A DNA stretch of 18,799 nucleotides from Lachnospiraceae bacterium. Lineage in GTDB: Bacteria > Bacillota > Clostridia > Lachnospirales > Lachnospiraceae. Of this stretch, positions 1-7,567 are shown in pieces (position 1 is the stretch's first letter; every line of letters begins with the position of its first letter). Below the pieces are notes generated by a model. The model worked only from the letters and a program-made list of their open reading frames with translations, was not told where the DNA came from and searched no databases. Location: positions 1 to 18,799 of the forward strand of contig VSNM01000091.1 in the NCBI GenBank assembly GCA_009774245.1, given 5' to 3'. The translations under genes and the position numbers were made by a program.

Positions 1-323
1 CTATATCCCAATTTACCCGTGTCCCCGTCCTTCCATCTGCACCGAATCAGATCTAATTTCTGGATTCTGGGATGATCCGGAATACTTCTATACTGATAAA
101 TGGTTGCGTCAACGATTGCAAACGCATCATCAGGCAGCTCCACAACCACCAACGTCTTATTGCCATCATAGCTGATCCCCCTCACAATACATGAATCGAT
201 CACCAATTCCTTTGTCCTGATCAGGTATTCGTCATAGCACGATATCCCAATCGATATGGCAAAAATAATATAAGGAATACTCACCAGAATCCAGAATACG
301 GTTTTTTTCTTTTTATCTTTCAT
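1..323 (-). CDS. partial small membrane-anchored protein, C-terminus beyond left edge
   Basis: An open minus-strand frame runs from ATG at 323 to the left edge without a stop, about 107 codons. The start MKDKKKKTVFWILV is a lysine-rich N-terminus followed by one hydrophobic segment (residues about 9-27). The rest is hydrophilic with alternating beta-like stretches (VVVELPDDAF, AIVDATIYQY). This suggests a type II single-pass protein with the bulk outside the cell. A weak GGGAAA lies 8 bp before the ATG. The gene starts 38 bp after the stop of the SUKH-like gene and is probably co-transcribed with it. I do not recognise the family; the function is unknown and the true C-terminus is not in the window. 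Confidence 0.6.
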   Translation of the reverse strand, partial: MKDKKKKTVFWILVSIPYIIFAISIGISCYDEYLIRTKELVIDSCIVRGISYDGNKTLVVVELPDDAFAIVDATIYQYRSIPDHPRIQKLDLIRCRWKDGDTGKLGY

Positions 324-361
324 GCTTTTTCCCAAAATCATCTAACCTATCACCCATTCCC

Positions 362-739
362 TTAATCCTCGCTTTCTTCTTCTATTTCCTTTAAAAAAGA
401 CAACAAATCCTCCCAGACAGGTTCTTCTATATCCAGCCCGGACTCATGATCCCAATATGTAAAATAAAGACCGTCGTCCGCCTTTCCTTTCAGGCACAGC
501 CAGAAACAAAAATAATTGTCCTGCCCGAATACAAACCAGTCCGGGGAAAAAGGGGCTTTCCGGGATTGCCTGAGCGCGGTATCCAGATCGTATATTCTCC
601 CATAAGGCAGCTCTACATGCTGAAACGTCTCATAAAATATCCGCATCGCCTCGGGGATTTCGTTCTCTTTGACAACTGTCTGATCATTCAAAACATACTG
701 TGCATTGATCTCCCCAAAATACTCTATCAATCGATCCAT
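362..739 (-). CDS. SUKH (SMI1/KNR4)-like small protein
   Basis: This is a 125-aa acidic, tryptophan- and aromatic-rich soluble protein with no membrane segment. The pattern IPEAMRIFYETF..., then PDWFVFGQDNYFCFWLC, then YFTYWDHESG and a final WEDLLSFLKEI resembles the SUKH superfamily, in which many bacterial members are immunity proteins against secreted polymorphic toxins. I set the start at ATG 739, because GGAGG sits 4 bp upstream. The longer start at 763 has no ribosome site and lies only a few bases from the predicted transcription start. No toxin gene is seen here; the downstream membrane protein could be an unrelated partner. Family assignment is by eye and the immunity role is an inference. 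Confidence 0.55.
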   Translation of the reverse strand: MDRLIEYFGEINAQYVLNDQTVVKENEIPEAMRIFYETFQHVELPYGRIYDLDTALRQSRKAPFSPDWFVFGQDNYFCFWLCLKGKADDGLYFTYWDHESGLDIEEPVWEDLLSFLKEIEEESED

Positions 740-774
740 ATTTCCTCCATTCTGTGAATCCATTCCCGTTTCAT

Positions 775-805
775 ACTATAATTTCTCTAATCTTTTCATC
801 GTCAA
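775..805 (-). promoter_or_regulatory. putative sigma-A promoter of the SUKH-like gene
   Basis: Read on the minus strand, TTGACG (805-800) and TATAGT (780-775) are separated by 19 bp, slightly longer than the optimum. Transcription would start near 768, giving a leader of about 30 bases to the preferred ATG at 739. Confidence 0.4.
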
Positions 806-819
806 ACTCCTGTCGCCTT

Positions 820-842
820 CGTGATAGCAATAGCGTATCACG
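820..842. repeat. 7-bp inverted repeat upstream of the SUKH-like promoter
   Basis: CGTGATA (820-826) and TATCACG (836-842) form a perfect inverted repeat around a 9-base centre. It lies about 15 bp upstream of the -35 box at 800-805 and could be an operator, but it has no second copy in the window. Confidence 0.3.
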
Positions 843-993
843 CATCGACGCAGCCGTCAACATACTTCTTCTATTTTGGCTTGTTATTTATCTATTTTAT
901 ATATAAATGCATTTTTTATTTATCATCTATAGTCAAATGTTTAGTGTAAGCCTTTTGCTTCCTTATGCCAAGTCTTCACAACTGGGTAGAAGA
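843..993. other. AT-rich non-coding stretch
   Basis: Together with its neighbours this forms the only gap above 300 bp (764-1090). I see no gene with a credible ribosome site. The left part (880-940) is very AT-rich and the right part leads into a GC-rich hairpin cluster described separately. Confidence 0.4.
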
Positions 994-1035
994 ATGCCGT
1001 GCGCCGCCTTAGCGGCATATTTCCCCTGCACGGGG
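994..1035. repeat. GC-rich cluster of short hairpins
   Basis: ATGCCG (994-999) pairs with CGGCAT (1013-1018). The alternative GCCGC (1003-1007) pairs with GCGGC (1012-1016). CCCC (1023-1026) pairs with GGGG (1032-1035). This GC-rich island is flanked by AT-rich DNA and adjoins the 14-bp terminator-like stem at 1046-1092. It could be a REP-like intergenic repeat. A 26-codon minus frame (1043-963) runs through it but has no ribosome site. Confidence 0.35.
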
Positions 1036-1043
1036 CTGCGCAT

Positions 1044-1092
1044 AAAAGGAACCGGCGTTCCGCGGCAATCTGCCTCAAAACGCCAGTTCCTT
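1044..1092 (-). terminator. terminator-like hairpin after the tex-Nudix operon
   Basis: On the minus strand AAGGAACTGGCGTT (1092-1079) pairs with AACGCCGGTTCCTT (1059-1046), 14 bp with one wobble. The 19-base loop contains a small GGCA/TGCC-type stem. The stem overlaps the Nudix stop codon and is followed by a short TTTTAT, so it is a modest intrinsic terminator. Confidence 0.55.
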
Positions 1093-2023
1093 ATTGATAA
1101 AACCTGTCCAGATTCCTGACAAACGCCTTTGCAGGTCTGTGTCCCCCGTTTTGCGTCAGCCTATCCGTCTCGACCACATACTCTGCGATCTTCCTGCGGA
1201 AATTGGGTTTGACCAGCTCCTGCCCCGAGATCAGTTCGACCGCCTCCTGCAGGTCTGTCAGGGTGAAATACTCCGGCATAAAATCAAATGCAATCCTTAT
1301 ATCGCTTCCCAGCATTCTCCGGAGCCGTTGAAAGACGCTGGTGATGATCTTGGCATGGTCAAACGCGATGCCCTGTGACTCGGCAATCTCATAGGTGACA
1401 ATCTCATGATAATCACGGTATTCGATGTGTTCCCGGATCACTGCCCTGAGCCTGACAGCCGCATCATTATCATTAACAATATCACTGTCTGCTGCCCCGC
1501 TGTCCTGCAGCAGCAGCTCATAATCGTTGTCGCAGGTGACGACATTGCCCTGCTCCTGCTTCCTGTCCGCTGTCTTTCGCACGGTAATGTCAAACCATGC
1601 GGCCTCACCAGCGTCACCGCTCGCCTCGAGATGCCCGTTTGCGAGATCGTCCTCATTCAGCACTGCGATAAAGGACTGTGAGATAATCCACCCTCTGGGA
1701 TCGCGCCCTATGTCACTGAATACACCGCACAGCTCGAGATATGCCTTGTCCGTACCTGTCTCCTCCTTCAGCTCGCGCCTTGCGGTCTCCTGTATCGTCT
1801 CCCCCTTCTGCATAAAGCCGCCCGGGAGCGCCCACTCTCCCTGAAACGGCTGCTCGGCGCGCCTGATCAGCAGTATGCGCAGCGTCTTGGCGGGGAGCCT
1901 ACGATAGTCAGCGCCCCCTGCCTGCTTCCTTCCAATAGAAAAGACAGCGATGTCGGCCGCGATGGACGGGCGGTCGTACTGGTTAATGTCATATGCTTCC
2001 AAAAAGTCATTATTTTTTTTCAT
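1091..2023 (-). CDS. Nudix hydrolase with NrtR-like winged-helix C-terminal domain
   Basis: The protein is 310 aa. Residues about 20-150 form a Nudix domain of the ADP-ribose pyrophosphatase/NrtR type, with the Nudix box complete at 69-91 (G-x5-E-x7-REL-x-EE-x-G). A DIGRDPRGW stretch at 104-112 is typical of ADP-ribose-handling members. Residues about 245-305 (YFTLTDLQEAVEL, PNFRRKIAEYV, RPAKAF) match the C-terminal winged helix of NrtR, a repressor of NAD metabolism genes. A polar insert (150-190) separates the two parts. The intact catalytic box suggests an active hydrolase, whereas many pure repressors have lost it, so it could be enzyme, regulator or both. It lies 11 bp after tex with a weak ribosome site, so translation is probably coupled. 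Confidence 0.85.
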   Translation of the reverse strand: MKKNNDFLEAYDINQYDRPSIAADIAVFSIGRKQAGGADYRRLPAKTLRILLIRRAEQPFQGEWALPGGFMQKGETIQETARRELKEETGTDKAYLELCGVFSDIGRDPRGWIISQSFIAVLNEDDLANGHLEASGDAGEAAWFDITVRKTADRKQEQGNVVTCDNDYELLLQDSGAADSDIVNDNDAAVRLRAVIREHIEYRDYHEIVTYEIAESQGIAFDHAKIITSVFQRLRRMLGSDIRIAFDFMPEYFTLTDLQEAVELISGQELVKPNFRRKIAEYVVETDRLTQNGGHRPAKAFVRNLDRFYQ

Positions 2024-2034
2024 CTAAATCCGGC

Positions 2035-4434
2035 TCATCTCTTTCCCTTGCTCTTGCCTGACGGCGCGTCAATCTTTTTGTCATCCTGATCCAGCCGCAT
2101 CGTCAGGGAGATTCGTTTCTTGTTCAGATCGATATCAAGCACCTTGACATCCACAATATCGCCGACGCTGACTGCCTCGAGCGGGTGCTTGATAAATTTG
2201 TTTGTGATCTGGGAAATGTGCACCAATCCGTCCTGATGAACCCCTATATCCACAAACACACCGAAGTCAATCACATTCCGGACGGTTCCTTTCAGGATCA
2301 TTCCGGGCTTTAGATCTTTCATTTCCAGGACATCGCTCCTGAGGATTGGCCTGGGCATGTCCTCACGCGGGTCCCGCGCGGGCTTTTCAAGCTCCTTTAA
2401 GATATCTGTCAGCGTGATCTCGCCGATTCCCAGCTCCTCCGCCATCTTCTTCTTGTCCTTGACACGCCTCTCAAGCCCGCCTGTCGCCGACTGCGGTTCG
2501 GATTTCTCCGCCTTTGCACCCTGAGACTGCGGCGCGTCGAGCGTCACGCCGCCCATTGCTGCCGCGAGCGCTTTTCCCATGGCTGTATTGGTATTTTTAA
2601 TGACGATATTCTGTTTATTGTTATTCTTTACACTTTTGCCGTTTGTCTGTTTTTCCGGTTTCGCCGTCTTTGCGGAAGCGGCTTTCCTCTGGATCTCTTT
2701 CAGGTCGTCCATGGAGATGTTCAGCTTCTCCAGAAGCTTTAACGCCGCGTCATAGGACTCCGGATGTACGCTCGTGGCGTCCAGCGGATTATCGCCGTCG
2801 AGAATGCGCATAAATCCCGCACACTGCTCGTATGCCTTGGGGCCGAGCTTTGCCACCTTCAACAGCTGCTTTCTGTTGCGGAAGCGCCCGTTCGTCTCCC
2901 TGTAATCCACAATGTTTTTGGCGATGGTCTTGTTGATGCCCGAGATATATTCAAGCAGTGATGCCGACGCTGTATTCAGGTCCACGCCGACCTTGTTCAC
3001 GGAGTCCTCCACGACTCCATTCAGAGCCTCGCTGAGCTTTTTCTGGTTCATGTCGTGCTGATACTGGCCGACACCGATGGATTTCGGATCGATCTTTACG
3101 AGCTCTGCCAGCGGGTCCTGCAGGCGCCTTGCGATGGAGGCGGCGCTCCTCTGCCCCACGTCAAAGTTTGGAAACTCCTCCGTGGCAAGCTTGCTCGCCG
3201 AGTAGACGGAGGCTCCCGCCTCATTGACGATGACATACTGCACCGGCGTATCGAGCTCCTTGATCAGCTCCACGATCACCTGCTCGGACTCGCGCGACGC
3301 CGTCCCATTCCCCACGGAAATCAGGCTTACATTGTACTTGCTGATCAGCCTCTTAAGCTCTTTTTTTGCCTCCTCTACCTTGTTCTGCGGCGCTGTCGGA
3401 TAGATGACCTTGGTGTCAAGTACCTTGCCCGTCGCATCTACCACGGCAAGCTTACAGCCTGTCCGGAATGCCGGGTCCCAGCCGAGCACGACCTTTCCGG
3501 CGATTGGCGGCTGCATGAGGAGCTGCTCTAAGTTTTTGCCAAACACCGTGATCGCCCCGTCCTCCGCCTTCTCTGTCAGCTCGTTTCTGATGTCGCGCTC
3601 GATGGCAGGAGCAATCAGACGGTTGTAGCTGTCTGCTATGACCTCCTGCAATACCAGCGTCGTGTTTTCGTTGTTCTTTGTGATCAGCTTCTTCTCGAGG
3701 AAACGGATAATGCGCTCCGTGGGCGCCTCAATCTTCACGGTGAGAAGCTTTTCATTCTCTCCCCTGTTCAGCGCGAGAACCCTGTGTCCGGCAACCTTGC
3801 TGACGGGCTCCTCAAAATCGTAGTACATCTCATACACGCTCTGTGCCTTTGCGTCCTTTGCCGTACTCGTGATCTTTCCTTCCTCATAAGTCGCCTGTCG
3901 TATATATGTTCTATAGTCAGCCTCGTCTGATATCATTTCCGCGATAATGTCCATCGCGCCCTGCAGGGCTTCCTTTGCACTGCCTACTCCCTTTTCCTCA
4001 CTGACGTAGCGCTCCGCCGCCACCGTCAGCGGCTCTGTCGTCTCCTGTGCCAGTATCACGTCCGAAAGCCCGTCAAGTCCTTTCTCCCTGGCAACACTGG
4101 CGCGCGTCTTTCTCTTCGGACGGTAGGGAAGATACAGGTCGTCAACAGCGACGATCGTCTCAGCCGCGAGAATCTTTGCCCTCAGCTCTTCCGTGAGTTT
4201 CCCCTGCTCCTCGATGCTTCCGATCACCTGCTCCTTTTTCTCCTCCAGATTCCTGAGATATCCCAGACGCTCATTGAGGTTTCGCAGCACCTCGTCGTTG
4301 AGCGAACCTGTAACCTCTTTGCGGTATCTGGAGATGAAGGGAATGGTGTTTCCCTCATCGATCAGTTTGACGGCCGCTTCCACCTGCCACTTTTCCACGT
4401 TCAGTTCTTCTTTTAGCTTTAAAATGATATCCAT
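2035..4434 (-). CDS. tex: Tex (YhgF) RNA-binding transcription accessory protein
   Basis: The protein is 799 aa with all Tex modules in order. They are the helical N-terminal Tex domain (about 1-190), the YqgF/RNase H-like domain (about 314-460, starting VVLGWDPAFRTGCK), helix-hairpin-helix repeats (about 480-545, GINKTIAKNIVDYRETNGRF) and a C-terminal S1 RNA-binding domain (about 709-782, GTVRNVIDFGVFVDIG...DGLVHISQ). Tex binds nucleic acid and helps transcription-coupled processes; its exact role is not settled. It is longer than the usual 720-780 aa because of a low-complexity Lys/Asn/Gln/Ala linker at about 583-655 before the S1 domain. AAGGA lies 10-13 bp before ATG 4434. It is the first gene of a two-gene operon with the Nudix protein. 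Confidence 0.97.
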   Translation of the reverse strand: MDIILKLKEELNVEKWQVEAAVKLIDEGNTIPFISRYRKEVTGSLNDEVLRNLNERLGYLRNLEEKKEQVIGSIEEQGKLTEELRAKILAAETIVAVDDLYLPYRPKRKTRASVAREKGLDGLSDVILAQETTEPLTVAAERYVSEEKGVGSAKEALQGAMDIIAEMISDEADYRTYIRQATYEEGKITSTAKDAKAQSVYEMYYDFEEPVSKVAGHRVLALNRGENEKLLTVKIEAPTERIIRFLEKKLITKNNENTTLVLQEVIADSYNRLIAPAIERDIRNELTEKAEDGAITVFGKNLEQLLMQPPIAGKVVLGWDPAFRTGCKLAVVDATGKVLDTKVIYPTAPQNKVEEAKKELKRLISKYNVSLISVGNGTASRESEQVIVELIKELDTPVQYVIVNEAGASVYSASKLATEEFPNFDVGQRSAASIARRLQDPLAELVKIDPKSIGVGQYQHDMNQKKLSEALNGVVEDSVNKVGVDLNTASASLLEYISGINKTIAKNIVDYRETNGRFRNRKQLLKVAKLGPKAYEQCAGFMRILDGDNPLDATSVHPESYDAALKLLEKLNISMDDLKEIQRKAASAKTAKPEKQTNGKSVKNNNKQNIVIKNTNTAMGKALAAAMGGVTLDAPQSQGAKAEKSEPQSATGGLERRVKDKKKMAEELGIGEITLTDILKELEKPARDPREDMPRPILRSDVLEMKDLKPGMILKGTVRNVIDFGVFVDIGVHQDGLVHISQITNKFIKHPLEAVSVGDIVDVKVLDIDLNKKRISLTMRLDQDDKKIDAPSGKSKGKR

Positions 4435-4476
4435 AGCTTATCTTTTCCTTCTTAAAAATATTAAAGTTGTCTTTGC

Positions 4477-4493
4477 TTCAGCTGATAGCTGAA
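4477..4493. repeat. inverted repeat at the 5' end of the tex transcript
   Basis: TTCAGCT (4477-4483) and AGCTGAA (4487-4493) form a perfect 7-bp stem with a 3-base loop. The predicted tex transcription start is near 4494, so the mRNA would begin with this hairpin. It could stabilise the 5' end or act as an operator just downstream of the start site. A related TTCAGCTG occurs at 4536-4543. Confidence 0.45.
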
Positions 4494-4500
4494 TAGTTCA

Positions 4501-4529
4501 ATTATATAGGAAAATCCCACATGATTCAA
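4501..4529 (-). promoter_or_regulatory. tex promoter
   Basis: On the minus strand TTGAAT (4529-4524), a 17-bp spacer and a perfect TATAAT (4506-4501). Transcription would start near 4494, about 60 bases before the tex ATG. It is arranged back to back with the plus-strand promoter at 4551-4579. Confidence 0.75.
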
Positions 4530-4550
4530 GAAAATTTCAGCTGGATTTCA

Positions 4551-4579
4551 TTGTTTTATTGTATTAAACATGATACAAT
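4551..4579 (+). promoter_or_regulatory. promoter of the DUF975-like gene
   Basis: TTGTTT (4551-4556), a 17-bp spacer and TACAAT (4574-4579) with an upstream TG (4571-4572) making an extended -10. Transcription would start near 4586, about 48 bases before ATG 4634. Confidence 0.7.
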
Positions 4580-4633
4580 GGGTTACAGTTCTATTGAACA
4601 CACTATCCATACAACAAGAAAGGACTTCATATT

Positions 4634-5467
4634 ATGCAACAGTCACAGTATAAAAGCAATTACGAATTAAAATTTCTAGCAAGGATACAGACCGGTCAGC
4701 ACATAGGGATACTGATCGGCGCGATACTGTTAAAATTTATCATCACCTTTATGGCGATCAATCTTGTCTCCTCGCTGATTCCCACAACTACGACGACGGG
4801 ATACATCCTCAACTACATTCTGGTGTTTGTCGTGCAGGTGGCGGCCTCTGTGCTGAACGTCGGGACGTCATTTATCTTTTTGAAATCAGCCTGCAATATG
4901 CCGGGTTCTATCAAGGATTTATTTTGCGGTTTTCAGCAGAACACAGTCAAAATACTGCAGATCGGGGCTGTCATCACCATCATCGAATCCATCTGCACGA
5001 TTCCGCTTGAGATCGCGTCAGCACAATATACGGAGCTCCTCAATTCCATCCCGCTTTTCAGCGGAAGCAATGCCAATGAGCTCAGCCGGCTCCTCGCAGG
5101 CAGTTCTGTGGACAGCCATGAGCTCATGGCCGCATACAGCGTGCTCTACAACGCTTCCATAAAATATTATGTGATCATGTTTGTGTGCGCCGCGATCTCA
5201 ATGATATTGACGCTGCCCTTTTTTCCGGCATATTACATGATACTGGATTTTCCTGACTGGAATGCAGCTACCATTCTGAAAAAAAGCTTCGAGGTCATGA
5301 GCGGAAACAAGGTCCGGCTGCTGATATTATACCTGAGCTTCATTCCCTCGTTCCTGTTGTGCATGCTCACCTGTGGTATCTCACTGATCTGGGTGATTCC
5401 CTACATGAACATGGCAGCGACGAATTTTTATCTGGATATTATGGCGGTGAGAAACAAATCTGTCTGA
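4634..5467 (+). CDS. DUF975-like integral membrane protein
   Basis: This 277-aa polytopic membrane protein has hydrophobic segments at about 24-48, 58-85, 105-130, 178-205 and 230-262. The C-terminal part is the telling one: SFEVMSGNKVRLLILYLSF, then LTCGISLIWVIPYMNMA and a final NFYLDI. This matches the G(N/H)K..LF.L.LSF / T.GI..LWV.PY pattern of DUF975 proteins of Firmicutes, whose function is unknown. The polar loop at about 132-175 is probably extracytoplasmic. AAAGGA precedes the ATG by about 9 bp. It is divergent from tex, stands alone in its orientation, and no clear terminator follows it, so read-through into the GGDEF gene 147 bp downstream is possible. Confidence 0.8.
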   Translation: MQQSQYKSNYELKFLARIQTGQHIGILIGAILLKFIITFMAINLVSSLIPTTTTTGYILNYILVFVVQVAASVLNVGTSFIFLKSACNMPGSIKDLFCGFQQNTVKILQIGAVITIIESICTIPLEIASAQYTELLNSIPLFSGSNANELSRLLAGSSVDSHELMAAYSVLYNASIKYYVIMFVCAAISMILTLPFFPAYYMILDFPDWNAATILKKSFEVMSGNKVRLLILYLSFIPSFLLCMLTCGISLIWVIPYMNMAATNFYLDIMAVRNKSV

Positions 5468-5492
5468 ATACTATAGATTTATTGCAATTTTG

Positions 5493-5501
5493 TGATATAA
5501 T
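5493..5501 (+). promoter_or_regulatory. extended -10 promoter of the LacI-like/GGDEF gene
   Basis: TG-A-TATAAT at 5493-5501 is a perfect extended -10 with no good -35 box at 17 bp. Transcription would start near 5508, giving a leader of about 107 bases. The leader ends in GGAGG (5603-5607), 7 bp before ATG 5615. Confidence 0.55.
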
Positions 5502-5614
5502 ACTTATATCAAACATTAATATTAGCTAAAAAATAGTTATTTTCTATAAATCACAGTATCGATGTCCTTTATTCAGCTCTATGGAGTTGAGCGGGTTGCA
5601 ATGGAGGTTTCTAT

Positions 5615-7541
5615 ATGAAAAGAATTGCTTTGATCATGGATGGATGGAAACGTTTCTTTACCTACGCATGGCCGGCTGGAATATTGCAGAGAGTGCGGGA
5701 AACGAATGAGGAGATAAACCTCTATATCTTCAACAGCTCCGGGGACTGGAGCTGGGACACCGACTACAATACAGGGGAATACAATATCTACAAGCTGCCA
5801 GACTTCAATGATTTTGACGGTATCATCATGGATTTGAATAATATCCGTTATCCCGAGGTAGCCGATGAGATTGCAAAGATCGTCAGAAATACCAAAAAGC
5901 CTGCCATTTCCATATCAAACAAGCTCCCTGGATTCTACTACGTCGGAATTGACAATCGCAAATCCATGACCACTATTATGGAACATCTCTATCACACACG
6001 GCTGCCGTCGATTCTGGTTCATTATGGGACCTAAGAGCAACTACGAGATCAATATCCGCGCAGACGCCCTGAGGGAATTTATGCAGAGCCACCAACTGGA
6101 ATATAATGAGAGTGATTTCTACTTTGAATCCTATGAATACACCTGTGGATATCGGGGCTTTACCTATCTGGCAAGCCAGCTGGAAGAAAACAAAAAGCTT
6201 CCGGACGCCGTCGTATGCGCCAGCGACAATATTGCTGTCGGGGTACTTGAAGCCGCCGGTAAGATGGGCTACAGGATTCCTGAGGATTTCTGCGTGACGG
6301 GCTTTGACAATTTTGACAAAGCCGCTTTCTACACACCAAAAATCACAACAGTCGGACACATCCGTGAGGATATTGGCTATCTCTGCGCAGATCTGCTGAT
6401 CCGAATCTGGGAAGGCCGGCCGGTCGAAAAATATAATTATACTGAATCGCAGTATGTCTACTGGGACAGCTGCGGCTGCACGAATGACACAAACGTAGAC
6501 CGGAGCGAACACGCCAGGGAGCAAATCTTATACGAAATCGAGACGACGGATTTTGAGGAACAGGTGCTTGGCCTGGAATATGCACTGCTAAACTGCCAGT
6601 CAATACAGGAGATGTCCGCCTGTATCCCTGCATGCATCCCCGCATTTAAGTGCGACGCCATCTATCTCGTGCTGGATGATCATATCAATGATTTCCACAG
6701 GAACCTGAACTATTTTAACCAGAATTTAATCGATGATAAAAAGTTCCATACGAAAGGCTATCCCAAAGCGATGTCCGTAGAGTTTGCCTATGATATGAAG
6801 GAGGGCACGAGCTACGAGCAGCAGACGATCGACAGCCTCTTCCCCATGTTTGATTCCCCAGGGCAGGGTGGAACCGACTTTCTGTTCATGCCGCTGCATT
6901 TCAGGCAATACACGATCGGATACTTTGTGATCAGAAATGCAGTCTATCTGCTGGAAAAACAGTACCTCTTCAAGGTGATGAACGTATTTACTTCTGCCAT
7001 GCGGAATCTGTATGAGAAGGAAAAGCTTGGCTACATGAATAAAATTCTCGCGGACATGAATGTGAAGGACGCCATGACGGGACTTTACAACCGCCTCGGC
7101 TTTCAGGAACTGGTCTGCAGCCTGTTTGACGAGAAGAAGCGCAGCGGTGAAAATCTGCTGATTCTGTTTGTGGATATGGACAGGCTCAAATATATCAATG
7201 ACAATTTTGGCCACGATTATGGAGACATCTCCATACGCATTATCGCCTCGACTATTATGGAGTACTGCGGGAAAAATGACATCCCTGTCAGAAACGGCGG
7301 TGACGAGTTTATCATTGTCCATGAAAATATGACGCCTGCATCCTACGAGGAGATGATCAGCAATATGCGAAGCGCTGTCACTCAAAAAGCCAGACAACAT
7401 CAGCTCCCGTTTGAACTGACTTTCAGTGTCGGGGCTGTCTGCACGGATATGCGTTCTGACCAGACTTTAGATGATTATATCCGCATCGCCGACGAGACGA
7501 TGTATGAAGAAAAGACGCAAAAAAAAGCTAACAGAGCATAA
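5615..7541 (+). pseudogene. LacI-type sensor-GGDEF diguanylate cyclase, split by a frameshift
   Basis: Two overlapping frames form one protein. Frame 1 (5615-6034, 139 codons) carries the first half of a LacI-type periplasmic-binding fold, without signal peptide or DNA-binding helix. Frame 2 (open through 6024-7541) carries the second half (VVCASDNIAVG, VTGFDNFDKA), a Cys-Gly-Cys junction, a middle GAF-like region and a GGDEF domain. Continuity breaks at CACACAC (5993-5999). Loss of one CA unit would explain it, since the other frame then reads HGCRRFWFIMGPK after EHLYHT; the restored protein is about 642 aa. The GGDEF domain has DAMTGLYNR, LKYINDNFGH and an intact GGDEF. The inhibitory RxxD site reads GKND, so product inhibition may be lost. 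No ribosome site precedes ATG 6024. A sequencing error is the alternative to real inactivation. Confidence 0.85.
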
Positions 7542-7559
7542 CGCTCTGTTAGCTTTTTT
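7519..7559. terminator. bidirectional intrinsic terminator between GGDEF gene and prfB
   Basis: GCTAACAGAGC (7527-7537) pairs perfectly with GCTCTGTTAGC (7543-7553) around a 5-base loop. Eight A on the left and six T on the right extend the stem and give a U-run on both strands. It serves the plus-strand GGDEF gene and the minus-strand secA-prfB operon. The GGDEF stop codon TAA (7539-7541) lies in the loop. Confidence 0.93.
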
Positions 7560-7567
7560 CGCAATCA

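Noticed and set aside
6024..6060. Independent gene beginning at ATG 6024
   Set aside because: No ribosome site, and the sequence starts in the middle of a sensor domain that continues from the preceding frame.
6726..7400. 224-codon minus-strand frame opposite the GGDEF gene
   Set aside because: Antisense shadow of the conserved GGDEF coding region.
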